From: an uncultured Collinsella sp.
Lineage (GTDB): Bacteria; Actinomycetota; Coriobacteriia; Coriobacteriales; Coriobacteriaceae
Length of the DNA: 22,420 nt
Reading direction: 5' to 3'
Assembly (NCBI GenBank): GCA_900547345.1
Contig: URGG01000022.1
Location: 1-22,420, forward strand
This document shows positions 7,103 through 14,280 of this stretch, piece by piece. Position numbers and translations under genes: made by a program. Every line of letters starts with the position of its first letter. Positions within the stretch are counted from its first letter, which is position 1. Below the pieces are notes generated by a model, which worked only from the letters and a program-made list of their open reading frames with translations, searched no databases and was not told the DNA's origin.

Positions 7103-8146
7103 CTAAAAACCGTAGCGGCGCGCAAATTCCTGGGCAAGCTGTGACACGTCTTCACAGGCATTGGCCCAGGGGGCAAAGTCGGGAGTGTCCGAGATAATAC
7201 CGTCCGCTTCCCAAACGGCCTGGTGCGAAAGATCCCAGGGATCGCGCGGCTCGGGCCGGCAGGGAAGGTACGGCGTCTGGTACATGGGGTTCAGCAAGAA
7301 GAACGCGCCGCCCTCGCAACGGTTGGCAAACTCACGCAGCGCGCGTGTCGCCGGGCGCATCTTGTTTGTTTTGAACAAGAGGATGGTGCGGGCGAGCAGG
7401 TACCAGGGGGAGTTCTCGAGTGCATCAGCCCCGATCTCTTCCTCGAGCTGGTGAGCCAGGGCAAAAAAGCCGTCCTGGTCTTCCAGGCGAGCGAGGGCGA
7501 GCAACACGGTGCCTGCGGCTCGGGTGGGGTAGCCTTCCGCCTTAAGGACGCGGCGGGCGTAGTTGGCGGCAGCACGGTAGCGGGCGCTCGCCATGCACAG
7601 CTGCGAGATGGCCTCGAGTGTGTGAAGCCACCCGATAAGAGCCGGCTCGCTCACGGTAAGGTCTGCTGCGGTGGCACCATCGGCCAAAACATTATTGGCC
7701 CAGTAGTGTGGGGCCTCCATATCGAACCCGGGCACGCTTTGCTGCAGGTAATCGGCCGTGGTCGCCTCGAGCTTCATCAGGTCGCCCAGGCAGGCGTCAA
7801 CGGGCGTGTCGGCCAGGATGATGGCGAGCAGCTGCGCGTCGAGGACATACGCATCGATGCGGACGATCTTGAGCAGCTCATCGCGCATGTCGTCGAACAG
7901 GCGATTGCGCGTCTGCTCGAACTCCTCGTCGCTGCCCATGTCCTCGATGCGATGGAGCTCGTCGAGCAGGTGGCGATGAACACCGGCGTAGGACAGCAGC
8001 GCCTGGGCATGCTCGGACTGCGCATACTTTTGGGGATTCGCGCTAATGTCGTTATGGACAAGCTCGCGTGCTGCATCGGTGAGCTCGGGGTGCGACGCCA
8101 GATAGGTGCGCTCCAGGTAGGCGGGGATGTAGACGCTCGGATCCAT
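7103..8146 (-). CDS. TPR-like helical-repeat protein A, function unknown
   Basis: A 347-residue, acidic, almost wholly alpha-helical protein with no signal peptide or membrane segment, so probably cytoplasmic. I do not recognise a named family. Stretches such as ARYRAAANYARRVLKAEG, followed by AAGTVLLALARLEDQDGF and then YLLARTILLFKTNKMRPATR, look like TPR-type helix pairs. The same order of motifs appears in the upstream gene (there GRYRMSLEAANRSLDFAPND, then GIRHTAMLAMAKLE, then LIALMSAAWRELDYEGAE), so the two are probably diverged paralogs. The C-terminal 60 residues are rich in Pro and aromatic residues (NPMYQTPYLPCRPEPRDPWD). Its ATG overlaps the stop of the upstream gene as TAATG, and murT-gatD follows after 45 bp, so all three should be on one mRNA. 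A scaffold or partner role for the amidating enzyme is only an inference. Confidence 0.82.
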   Translation of the reverse strand: MDPSVYIPAYLERTYLASHPELTDAARELVHNDISANPQKYAQSEHAQALLSYAGVHRHLLDELHRIEDMGSDEEFEQTRNRLFDDMRDELLKIVRIDAYVLDAQLLAIILADTPVDACLGDLMKLEATTADYLQQSVPGFDMEAPHYWANNVLADGATAADLTVSEPALIGWLHTLEAISQLCMASARYRAAANYARRVLKAEGYPTRAAGTVLLALARLEDQDGFFALAHQLEEEIGADALENSPWYLLARTILLFKTNKMRPATRALREFANRCEGGAFFLLNPMYQTPYLPCRPEPRDPWDLSHQAVWEADGIISDTPDFAPWANACEDVSQLAQEFARRYGF

Positions 8147-9222
8147 TAGAGGTCCCCTCCCTTAAATGGAAGCCCCTGCTCGGCCGCGCGCAGGATTCGT
8201 TCGTCGATCTGGGAGCGTACGATGTCGTTGGTGGCGACCCAGGCGGCAAAGCTGGCGTTGTCGGGGGCGCCCAGGCCCTCCTGCAGTACCGGCGTCGCCT
8301 CGGACAGCGCAAGGACAAGCTCGTCGGTGGAGCCCGCACCCACGTTGACGCGGGCATAGACGCCATCGGGAAACTCGGTTTGGAAATAGAGTGCCTCGGC
8401 TGCGTGCGGGCACGAGCGCGCAAGGATGCGCAAGTAGTGCTCGGCGCCCTCGTAGTCCAGCTCGCGCCAGGCAGCGCTCATCAGCGCGATGAGCGTCCAC
8501 GGGTCCAAGTCGCGCTCCGCGTCCTTGGGACGACGGCGCAGTGGGGTATTCGCGAGGTACGGCACGGAGTGAGCGGAGCGAAAGCGCTTGAGCTCCTCGG
8601 CGGGGTATTCGAGCTTTGCCATGGCGAGCATCGCGGTGTGGCGGATACCGGCGGGGTCGTTGGGCGCAAAGTCCAAGCTGCGATTTGCGGCTTCGAGCGA
8701 CATGCGATAGCGGCCGCTAATGAGGGCGCGTGACGCAAGGGCGGCAAGCCAGCGCAGGTAGGGACGGCGCATAAGGTCGCCTGCGGCCTCACGCTCGTAG
8801 GGGTCCTGCGCCGAGGCGATCTTGAGCGCCAGATCGTGCTCCACCTCGTCGCACTTGGACACCAGATACTGTACGTATTCCTCGTTGGATTCGGCGGTGA
8901 GCGCCGTCAGCATGCGCTGGGCGTCCCAGTTGGCCGGATCGAGTGCGGCCGCCTCGCGGAGCATGTTCTCGGCAGCTGCCTCTTCCTGCTCTGCCTGGGT
9001 ATCGTCAGGGATAAAGGGAATGCGGTAGTCGACAGCCTCGACCACCTTGGCAATGAGGTGCCCGGCGCGGTCGCGGTCGTGCACGATGAGTGGTGCGGGG
9101 TTGCGGGTGAATTGTTCCATCAGACGCTCTACGGCGGCAGCGTCGGTGAGCGGGATATTGTCGCGGCGCAAGGCCTCAAGAACGAGGCGATGGCAATCCT
9201 CTTGAATGGGATCGAATGCCAT
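8146..9222 (-). CDS. TPR-like helical-repeat protein B, function unknown
   Basis: A 358-residue soluble helical protein, first gene of the operon with TPR-like protein A and murT-gatD. I chose the ATG at 9222 (MAFDPIQEDCHRLVLEALRR) because it is preceded by AAAGGAGG at 4 bp; the frame extends 10 codons further but without a ribosome site. The middle contains TPR-like helices (AENMLREAAALDPANWDAQR, GRYRMSLEAANRSLDFAPND, AWRELDYEGAEHYLRILARS) with the Asp-Pro-Asn turn typical of such repeats. About 20 residues (RRRPKDAERDLDPWT) form a basic/acidic linker. The C-terminal part is predicted helical and has no catalytic motif I can identify. Similarity of layout to protein A suggests an old duplication. 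It is distantly reminiscent of other TPR proteins that I cannot name with confidence. Confidence 0.82.
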   Translation of the reverse strand: MAFDPIQEDCHRLVLEALRRDNIPLTDAAAVERLMEQFTRNPAPLIVHDRDRAGHLIAKVVEAVDYRIPFIPDDTQAEQEEAAAENMLREAAALDPANWDAQRMLTALTAESNEEYVQYLVSKCDEVEHDLALKIASAQDPYEREAAGDLMRRPYLRWLAALASRALISGRYRMSLEAANRSLDFAPNDPAGIRHTAMLAMAKLEYPAEELKRFRSAHSVPYLANTPLRRRPKDAERDLDPWTLIALMSAAWRELDYEGAEHYLRILARSCPHAAEALYFQTEFPDGVYARVNVGAGSTDELVLALSEATPVLQEGLGAPDNASFAAWVATNDIVRSQIDERILRAAEQGLPFKGGDL

Positions 9223-9722
9223 GGGGCCTCCTTTGCTGCGGTTAGGGTTCAAATGTTTCTATATAAGGTTCAAGTTTACCCGCATGTGGCACAACGGGGG
9301 TGCCGCACTTGGACTTGCACCTTTGCACCACGAAGACGGATGTCGCACAAATGTCGGCACCTTGGACGACCGAGTGGTATCACGGTGCCGCAAACGGTCG
9401 ATTTTTGGCGGCGAACGGTGCATATTTTGGAGGGGCACAGTCCTGCCCGGGATATGTAGTCAACCTTGATAAAACGTTTGCCCAGCTTGGGAGTATGGAT
9501 GCCGCACAAGGGTCTTCAGGGATAGAAAAAACGTTTCATCATTGGCGGCTTTAGGTGAATAACTGACCAACCAGAACGGTAAAATAGTGTTTGTCTGAGC
9601 GTTGAGACGTTTAGACATCGCGCATTGTCATCGCCGGCAACGCGCAAACCGGTCCTAACGGAGCCAATTGGGTGCTCCGTTATATACGCAAGTCTAAGAG
9701 GGGCTTGTTTAGGAGGCACAGT
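9223..9722. other. Divergent intergenic region with recurrent TGYCGCA motifs
   Basis: This 500-bp gap lies between the TPR operon and the alcohol dehydrogenase. I see no credible gene. Four same-strand copies of a short motif (TGCCGCAC 9301, TGTCGCAC 9341, TGCCGCAA 9386, TGCCGCAC 9500) and two copies of AAAACGTTT (9471-9479 and 9528-9536) are present. TATATA at 9259-9265 is a possible -10 for the TPR operon on the minus strand, and TAAAAT near 9589 a possible -10 for the dehydrogenase, both without a good -35. Confidence 0.35.
9656..9682 (+). promoter_or_regulatory. Inverted repeat before the alcohol dehydrogenase
   Basis: TAACGGAGC (9656-9664) and GCTCCGTTA (9674-9682) are perfect 9-bp complements around a 9-nt centre, 40 bp before the start codon. 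No T-tract follows, so an operator or a leader hairpin is more likely than a terminator. It does not match the Rex consensus I know. Confidence 0.45.
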
Positions 9723-10946
9723 ATGGGACGTTTTACCAATCCTCGCGATCTGTACTTTGGTGAGGGCGCTCGCCACGAGGTGAAGAACCTCAAGGGCAAG
9801 AAGGCCATCATCGTTTCTGGCGGCAGCTCTATGCGCCGCGGCGGGTTCCTGCAGGACGTCGAGAACGACCTTAAGGAAGGCGGTTTCGAGGTCAAGCTGT
9901 TCGAGGGCGTCGAGTCCGACCCGTCTATCGAGACGGTCATGAAGGGCGCCGAGGCCATGCGCGAGTTCGAGCCCGACTGGATTATCGCCATCGGTGGCGG
10001 CTCGCCTATCGATGCCGCTAAGGCCATGTGGGTCTTCTACGAGTATCCCGAGGAGTCCTTCGATAACATCATCCAGCCGTTCAGCTTCCCTGAGCTGCGT
10101 CAGAAGGCTCATTTCTGCGCCATCTCCTCTACCTCCGGCACCGCTACCGAGGTCACCGCGTTCTCCGTCATTACCGACTACGCCAAGGGCATCAAGTACC
10201 CGCTGGCCGACTTCAACATCACCCCTGATGTCGCCATCGTCGACCCCGAGCTCACCTACACCATGCCCGCCAAGCTGTGCGCTCACACCGGCATGGACGC
10301 TCTGACCCACTGCATGGAGGCCTACGTTTCCACCTGTGCCTCTATGTTCACCGACGCCAACGCTCTGCACGGCATCCGCGAGATCGTCGAGTGGCTGCCC
10401 AAGTCCTATGCTGGCGACCATGAGGCCCGTCAGCACATGCACGAGGCTCAGTGCATCGCCGGTATCGCCTTCTCCTCGGGCCTGCTCGGCATCGTTCACT
10501 CCATGGCTCACAAGACCGGTGCTGCCTTCGAGAACGGCCACATCATCCACGGTGCCGCTAACGCCATGTACCTGGGCAAGGTCATCCAGTGGAACTCCAA
10601 GGATCCCCGTGCTGCCGAGCGTTACGCTTACGTGGCCAAGGAGATCCTGCACCTTCCCGGCGAGACCAACGAGGAGCTCATCGCTGCGCTCGTCCAGAAG
10701 ATCCGCGACCTCAACGACCAGCTCAACATTCCGCAGTCCATCAAGGATTACGCGAATGGTGGCGTGAAGGTCGACGCCGAGAACCCGCAGATGGTTTCCG
10801 AGGAGGAGTTCCTCGCCAAGCTGCCCGAGATCGCCGCGAACGCCGAGCAGGACGCCTGCACGCCCGAGAACCCGCGTGAGACCAAGGCTGCCGACTTCGA
10901 GAAGATCCTCAAGGCCTGCTACTACGACACCGACATCGATTTCTAA
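9723..10946 (+). CDS. Iron-containing alcohol dehydrogenase (butanol-dehydrogenase-like)
   Basis: A 407-residue member of the group III, iron-activated alcohol dehydrogenases, interconverting an aldehyde and an alcohol with NAD(P)H in fermentation. Motifs: GGGSPIDAAK at 91-100 (cofactor binding), SSTSGTATEVT at 135-145, and the metal site Asp192 and His196 (GMDALTHCMEAY), His263 (HSMAHKTG) and His276 (GHIIHG), at nearly the same positions as in FucO. The opening RFTNPRDLYFGEGA resembles clostridial BdhA-type enzymes and the C-terminal half of AdhE, so ethanol or butanol-type activity is likely but the substrate is not fixed by sequence. The ATG at 9723 follows AGGAGG at 6 bp. A terminator lies between it and gldA. 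Codon choice is strongly biased, suggesting high expression. Confidence 0.93.
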   Translation: MGRFTNPRDLYFGEGARHEVKNLKGKKAIIVSGGSSMRRGGFLQDVENDLKEGGFEVKLFEGVESDPSIETVMKGAEAMREFEPDWIIAIGGGSPIDAAKAMWVFYEYPEESFDNIIQPFSFPELRQKAHFCAISSTSGTATEVTAFSVITDYAKGIKYPLADFNITPDVAIVDPELTYTMPAKLCAHTGMDALTHCMEAYVSTCASMFTDANALHGIREIVEWLPKSYAGDHEARQHMHEAQCIAGIAFSSGLLGIVHSMAHKTGAAFENGHIIHGAANAMYLGKVIQWNSKDPRAAERYAYVAKEILHLPGETNEELIAALVQKIRDLNDQLNIPQSIKDYANGGVKVDAENPQMVSEEEFLAKLPEIAANAEQDACTPENPRETKAADFEKILKACYYDTDIDF

Positions 10947-10968
10947 TCGACTCTTGTTATCGTAACGA

Positions 10969-11008
10969 GGGGCTCCGCACGTATCCGTACGGAGCCCCTT
11001 TCTTTTTT
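10969..11008 (+). terminator. Terminator after the alcohol dehydrogenase
   Basis: GGGGCTCCG-ACG and CGT-CGGAGCCCC pair (12 bp, one mismatch) around a 4-nt loop at 10969-10998, followed by TTTCTTTTTT. The downstream gldA begins only 16 bp after the T-tract. Confidence 0.92.
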
Positions 11009-11024
11009 AGAGAATGGGATAGTT

Positions 11025-12125
11025 ATGGCTGCAATTTTCAATAGCCCCAGCAAGTACATCCAGGGTCCGGACGAGCTCGCCAAGCTCGGCTCCTATGTCG
11101 AGCCGCTCGGCGCTAAGGCCCTCGTCATCGTGACGCCTTCGGGCAAGAAGCGCGTCGGTGCCAAGATCGAGGGCGGTTTTGCCGAGGCCAAGGCCGAGCT
11201 GCTGTTTGAGGACTTTAACGGCGAGTGCTCCAAGGGCGAGGTCGATCGCCTGGTTGCGCTCGCTCGCGACAACGGTTGCGACATCATCGTCGGCGTCGGT
11301 GGCGGCAAGATCCTCGACACCGCGAAGGCCGTCGCCTATTACCTGGAGTCCCCGGTTATCATTTGCCCCACCATTGCCTCGACCGATGCACCGTGTTCGG
11401 CGCTTTCGGTGCTTTACACCGATGACGGCCAGTTCGATAAGTACCTCTTCCTTAAGGCAAACCCCAATATCGTCCTGATGGATACGACGGTTATCGCGGC
11501 GAGCCCGGTGCGCCTGACGGTTTCCGGTATGGGCGATGCGCTCGCAACCTACTTCGAGGCCCAGGCGACGCACGATGCCGACGGCGGCACCTGCGCTGGC
11601 GGCAAGGGCGGCATGGCTGGTCTGGCGCTCGCCAAGCTCTGCTACGAGACGCTTATGGCCGATGGCGTCAAGGCCAAGGTCGCGCTGGAGAAGGGTGCGC
11701 TCACGCCTGCCGTCGAGCACATCATCGAGGCCAATACGCTGCTTTCGGGCATTGGCTTTGAGAGCTCGGGCCTTGCTGCTGCTCATGCCATCCACAATGG
11801 TCTGACGATGCTGCCCGAGTGCCACAGCATGTATCACGGCGAGAAGGTCGCCTTCGGCACCATCGTCCAGCTGGTACTCGAGGATGCCCCGACCGAGAAG
11901 CTCGAGGAAGTCTTGGGCTTCTGCATTGAGCTGGGCCTGCCGGTCACGATGAAGGAACTTGGCGTTGCCGAGGTTACGCGCGAGAAGGCCATGATTGTTG
12001 CCGAGGCCGCGTGCGCGCCCGAGGACACCATGTGCAACATGCCGTTTGAGGTGACGCCCGAGATGGTCGCAAACGCCATCCTGGGTGCCGACGCACTGGG
12101 TCACTACTACCTTATGGATGAGTAA
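11025..12125 (+). CDS. gldA: Glycerol dehydrogenase
   Basis: A 366-residue NAD-dependent, zinc-containing glycerol dehydrogenase of normal family length. It oxidises glycerol to dihydroxyacetone, or in reverse reduces carbonyls such as acetol. Motifs: VGVGGGKILDTAKAVAYY near 90 (NAD binding), TIASTDAPCSALSVLYTDDG near 117, then the metal ligands Asp171 (SGMGDALATYFEA), His254 (GLAAAHAIHNGLT) and His271 (SMYHGEKVAFGT), close to the numbering of the Geobacillus enzyme. The ATG at 11025 has only a weak ribosome site (GGGATAG). It sits 16 bp after the terminator of the upstream dehydrogenase, leaving no room for a promoter, so expression must come from read-through or a promoter inside the upstream gene. 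Own strong terminator follows. Confidence 0.95.
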   Translation: MAAIFNSPSKYIQGPDELAKLGSYVEPLGAKALVIVTPSGKKRVGAKIEGGFAEAKAELLFEDFNGECSKGEVDRLVALARDNGCDIIVGVGGGKILDTAKAVAYYLESPVIICPTIASTDAPCSALSVLYTDDGQFDKYLFLKANPNIVLMDTTVIAASPVRLTVSGMGDALATYFEAQATHDADGGTCAGGKGGMAGLALAKLCYETLMADGVKAKVALEKGALTPAVEHIIEANTLLSGIGFESSGLAAAHAIHNGLTMLPECHSMYHGEKVAFGTIVQLVLEDAPTEKLEEVLGFCIELGLPVTMKELGVAEVTREKAMIVAEAACAPEDTMCNMPFEVTPEMVANAILGADALGHYYLMDE

Positions 12126-12139
12126 ACTTAGGTAAGGAA

Positions 12140-12173
12140 GGGGCAAAGCCAACAGATGGCTTTGCCCCTTTTT
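12140..12173 (+). terminator. gldA terminator
   Basis: GGGGCAAAGCCA and TGGCTTTGCCCC form a perfect 12-bp stem with a 5-nt loop, followed by TTTTT. It starts 14 bp after the gldA stop. Confidence 0.95.
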
Positions 12174-12177
12174 GCTA

Positions 12178-12208
12178 TGGTGCAAAGGGGCAAGGTTACT
12201 TTGCACCA
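12178..12208 (+). promoter_or_regulatory. Perfect 10-bp inverted repeat upstream of the truncated gldA copy
   Basis: TGGTGCAAAG (12178-12187) and CTTTGCACCA (12199-12208) are exact complements around an 11-nt centre, starting only 4 bp after the gldA terminator T-tract. No T-tract follows it. It could be an operator for the downstream fragment or part of the RNA fold around the terminator. Confidence 0.45.
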
Positions 12209-12238
12209 ATCGTTGTTTGATGAAGGGCAGATTCTCGT

Positions 12239-12745
12239 ATGGCGCTTCCTATGGTTTACGGCGGTCCCGGCCGGTATGTTCAGGGGCCGGGCGAACTGTC
12301 GCGTCAAGGCAGGTATTTGTCATGGTTGGGCTGCGCTGCCTATGTCTTGTTTGACCAAGGCACCGAGGATCGGCTGTGCAGGCAGATCGTCGATGGATTT
12401 CTGGACGAAGATCTAAGCGAGCCGTTCTTTAAGATTTATGACGGTCCGTGTACGGAAGAGGCCGTTGTCGAAATGGCTAAGGAAGCCCAGGCCGAGTATT
12501 GCGACATGGTAGTGGGTATTGGCGGCGGCAAGATGCTCGATATCGCCAAGGCCGTTGCGTTTTATGCCGAGTTGCCGTTGTGCGTATGCCCCACGGCAGC
12601 TTCGATGGACGGTCCGTGCAGCGTGATTTCCGATGGCGACCTGCAGGGTGTTGCGAATGCGGTCTTTAGAAACGAGCGCAACATGGCTAACGAACAGGCC
12701 AAGGTGACCAAACAGAAGCTCGTGCAGCTCATGTGCGAGGCATAG
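12239..12745 (+). pseudogene. Glycerol-dehydrogenase-like gene with large in-frame internal deletion
   Basis: A 168-residue open frame. Residues 1-130 follow the GldA N-terminus (YGGPGRYVQGPGELSRQG, VVGIGGGKMLDIAKAVAFY, CPTAASMDGPCSV). They then jump at SVISDGDLQG to a C-terminal tail beginning VANAVF, which lines up with VANAIL near residue 348 of the neighbouring gldA. About 210 residues are missing, including all three metal ligands, so it cannot be an active dehydrogenase of this family. The frame is kept and the tail ends in about 25 extra residues (NERNMANEQAKVTKQKLVQL). The ATG has a GAAGGG at a long spacing. It is most likely a decayed second gldA; a retained NAD-binding protein is a less likely alternative. 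Confidence 0.8.
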
Positions 12746-12895
12746 CTTGGCGCTTGATTGACCTTGTGCAATCGAGGCGGCGATAGGCATAGGCTATTTG
12801 CCGCAAAGATGCGCCGCGTGTAATTTGCCCGAGGCGTGAGCCGATGGCGTATCATTATCTCTTGCTTGTTTGCACTGCTCAGGGAGGGGCCGCGC

Positions 12896-14149
12896 ATGGC
12901 GCAGGAACACGATCTGTTTGATGACATTATCGAGATCAGCAAGGGTTTCGACTTTCTTAAAAATCCGCTTGGCGGCGTGACCGATGCACTCGATCCGTCG
13001 GCGCCGCAGTGGAATCCTGCCGACTACAAGGAGCGCCCGCGCGGCAATACCATTCCGTGCCTGACCTGCAAAAACGAAAAGAGCGGCTGCACCGCGTGCA
13101 TGGACGTGTGCCCGGTCAACGCTATCGAGGTCGAGGAAGACGCCATCGAGATCCTCGACTCCTGTCGCAAGTGCGGCCTGTGCGCCGCTGCCTGCCCGAC
13201 CGAGGCGATCATCTCGCCGCGCCTGGCGCCTAAAAACCTGTATGACGATATCGTCTCTGCTGCTACGAGCCACGAGACCGCCTACGTCACCTGCACGCGT
13301 GCCCTCAAACGCATGCCGCGCGAAAACGAGGTCGTCGTTGCCTGCGTGGGCGATATTACGGCAGAGACCTGGTTCTCGGTACTGGCCGACTATCCCAACG
13401 TGAGTGTGTACCTGCCGTTGGGCGTGTGCGATAAATGCCGCAACACCGGCGGTGAGGACATTCTGGGCGAGGCGATTGCGAAGGCCGAAGAGTGGTCTGG
13501 CACGGGTATGGGCCTGGAGGTCGACTCCAAGAGCCTCAAGTGCCATAAGCGCCGCGAGTACGAGCGCAAGGAGTACATGGAAAAGATCGCCCGCACCACG
13601 GGCCTGACGGTGACCAAGCTCAATCCGGCGACTGCGGCACTGGCCTCGGTGACGCAGAAGTTGAAGGCCCACCGTCACCAGATCACGCAGCTTGAGCGCA
13701 CGCTCAACACCATGTGCGGCACCACGACGACCAAGCGTCGCCGTTCGCTCACACACGGGCGGCAGCTGGTGCTCTCGACGCTGCAAAACCACCCCGAGCT
13801 TGCCCAGAACATGCAGGTGAGCACGCCGGAGTGCGATTTTGACAAGTGCACGTCGTGCGGCGAGTGCGTCAATGTATGCCCCACGTTCGCCTGCGATTTG
13901 GTGGGAAGCGGTCGCTTTGCACTGGAGTCCACGTATTGCCTAGGTTGCGGAGCTTGCGTCAAGGTGTGTCCCGAGCATGCGCTTAAGTTGGTTGAGCATG
14001 ATGCATCCAACCTGGTGGTCGTCGATCCCGAGGCCGAGGAAAAGGCCGCCCAGAAGGCGAAGGCTCATGAAGAAGCTGAGAAGGTCAAGGCCGAGGCAAA
14101 GGCCAAGCTGGACAAGATGCTCGACCAGGTGGAGAAGCTCGCGGACTAG
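12896..14149 (+). CDS. Polyferredoxin-like protein with four 4Fe-4S motifs
   Basis: A 417-residue cytoplasmic protein without membrane segments. Cluster motifs: an irregular first set (Cys55, 58, 65, 68, 72 in CLTCKNEKSGCTACMDVCP), CRKCGLCAAACP at 90-101, CTSCGECVNVCP at 318-329 and CLGCGACVKVCP at 348-359. Between the pairs is a domain of about 200 residues with four more cysteines (133, 150, 178, 181) reading VTCTRAL, VACVGDI and GVCDKCRN. The last 40 residues are a charged Lys/Glu/Ala coiled coil. The likely role is electron transfer between a donor and an unknown partner; no hydrogenase, dehydrogenase or Rnf gene is adjacent. The ATG at 12896 follows GGGAGG. I do not recognise a named family; the middle domain is faintly like redox-subunit domains that transfer electrons via cysteines, which is uncertain. 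Confidence 0.88.
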   Translation: MAQEHDLFDDIIEISKGFDFLKNPLGGVTDALDPSAPQWNPADYKERPRGNTIPCLTCKNEKSGCTACMDVCPVNAIEVEEDAIEILDSCRKCGLCAAACPTEAIISPRLAPKNLYDDIVSAATSHETAYVTCTRALKRMPRENEVVVACVGDITAETWFSVLADYPNVSVYLPLGVCDKCRNTGGEDILGEAIAKAEEWSGTGMGLEVDSKSLKCHKRREYERKEYMEKIARTTGLTVTKLNPATAALASVTQKLKAHRHQITQLERTLNTMCGTTTTKRRRSLTHGRQLVLSTLQNHPELAQNMQVSTPECDFDKCTSCGECVNVCPTFACDLVGSGRFALESTYCLGCGACVKVCPEHALKLVEHDASNLVVVDPEAEEKAAQKAKAHEEAEKVKAEAKAKLDKMLDQVEKLAD

Positions 14150-14204
14150 CTAAAAGAGCGTACATGATGGCCGGTGGGACAGGTGCTGCCCCGCCGGCCA
14201 AAAA

Positions 14205-14271
14205 AGTTGCGGTGGAATGGTTCCTGTTTTGCCCTTAAGCTGGCCATTCTAGGAACTATTCCACCGCAACT
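14205..14271 (-). terminator. Long near-perfect hairpin, terminator of the minus-strand regulator operon
   Basis: The arms 14205-14225 and 14251-14271 match at 20 of 21 positions around a 25-nt loop. Read on the minus strand, the hairpin is followed directly by TTTTTT and lies 9 bp after the GntR-type gene stop. No T-tract follows on the plus strand. The unusually long perfect arms suggest it may also be a copy of a palindromic intergenic repeat. A second hairpin (14169-14199) lies beside it. Confidence 0.75.
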
Positions 14272-14280
14272 AATAGATGG

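Noticed and set aside
9516..10652. Minus-strand open frame opposite the alcohol dehydrogenase
   Set aside because: No start signal, no recognisable family, and the plus-strand product has all metal ligands of the family.
14169..14199. Hairpin GGCCGG...CCGGCC as a terminator of the polyferredoxin gene
   Set aside because: The stem is good but is followed by A residues on the plus strand; without a T-tract I do not call a plus-strand terminator.
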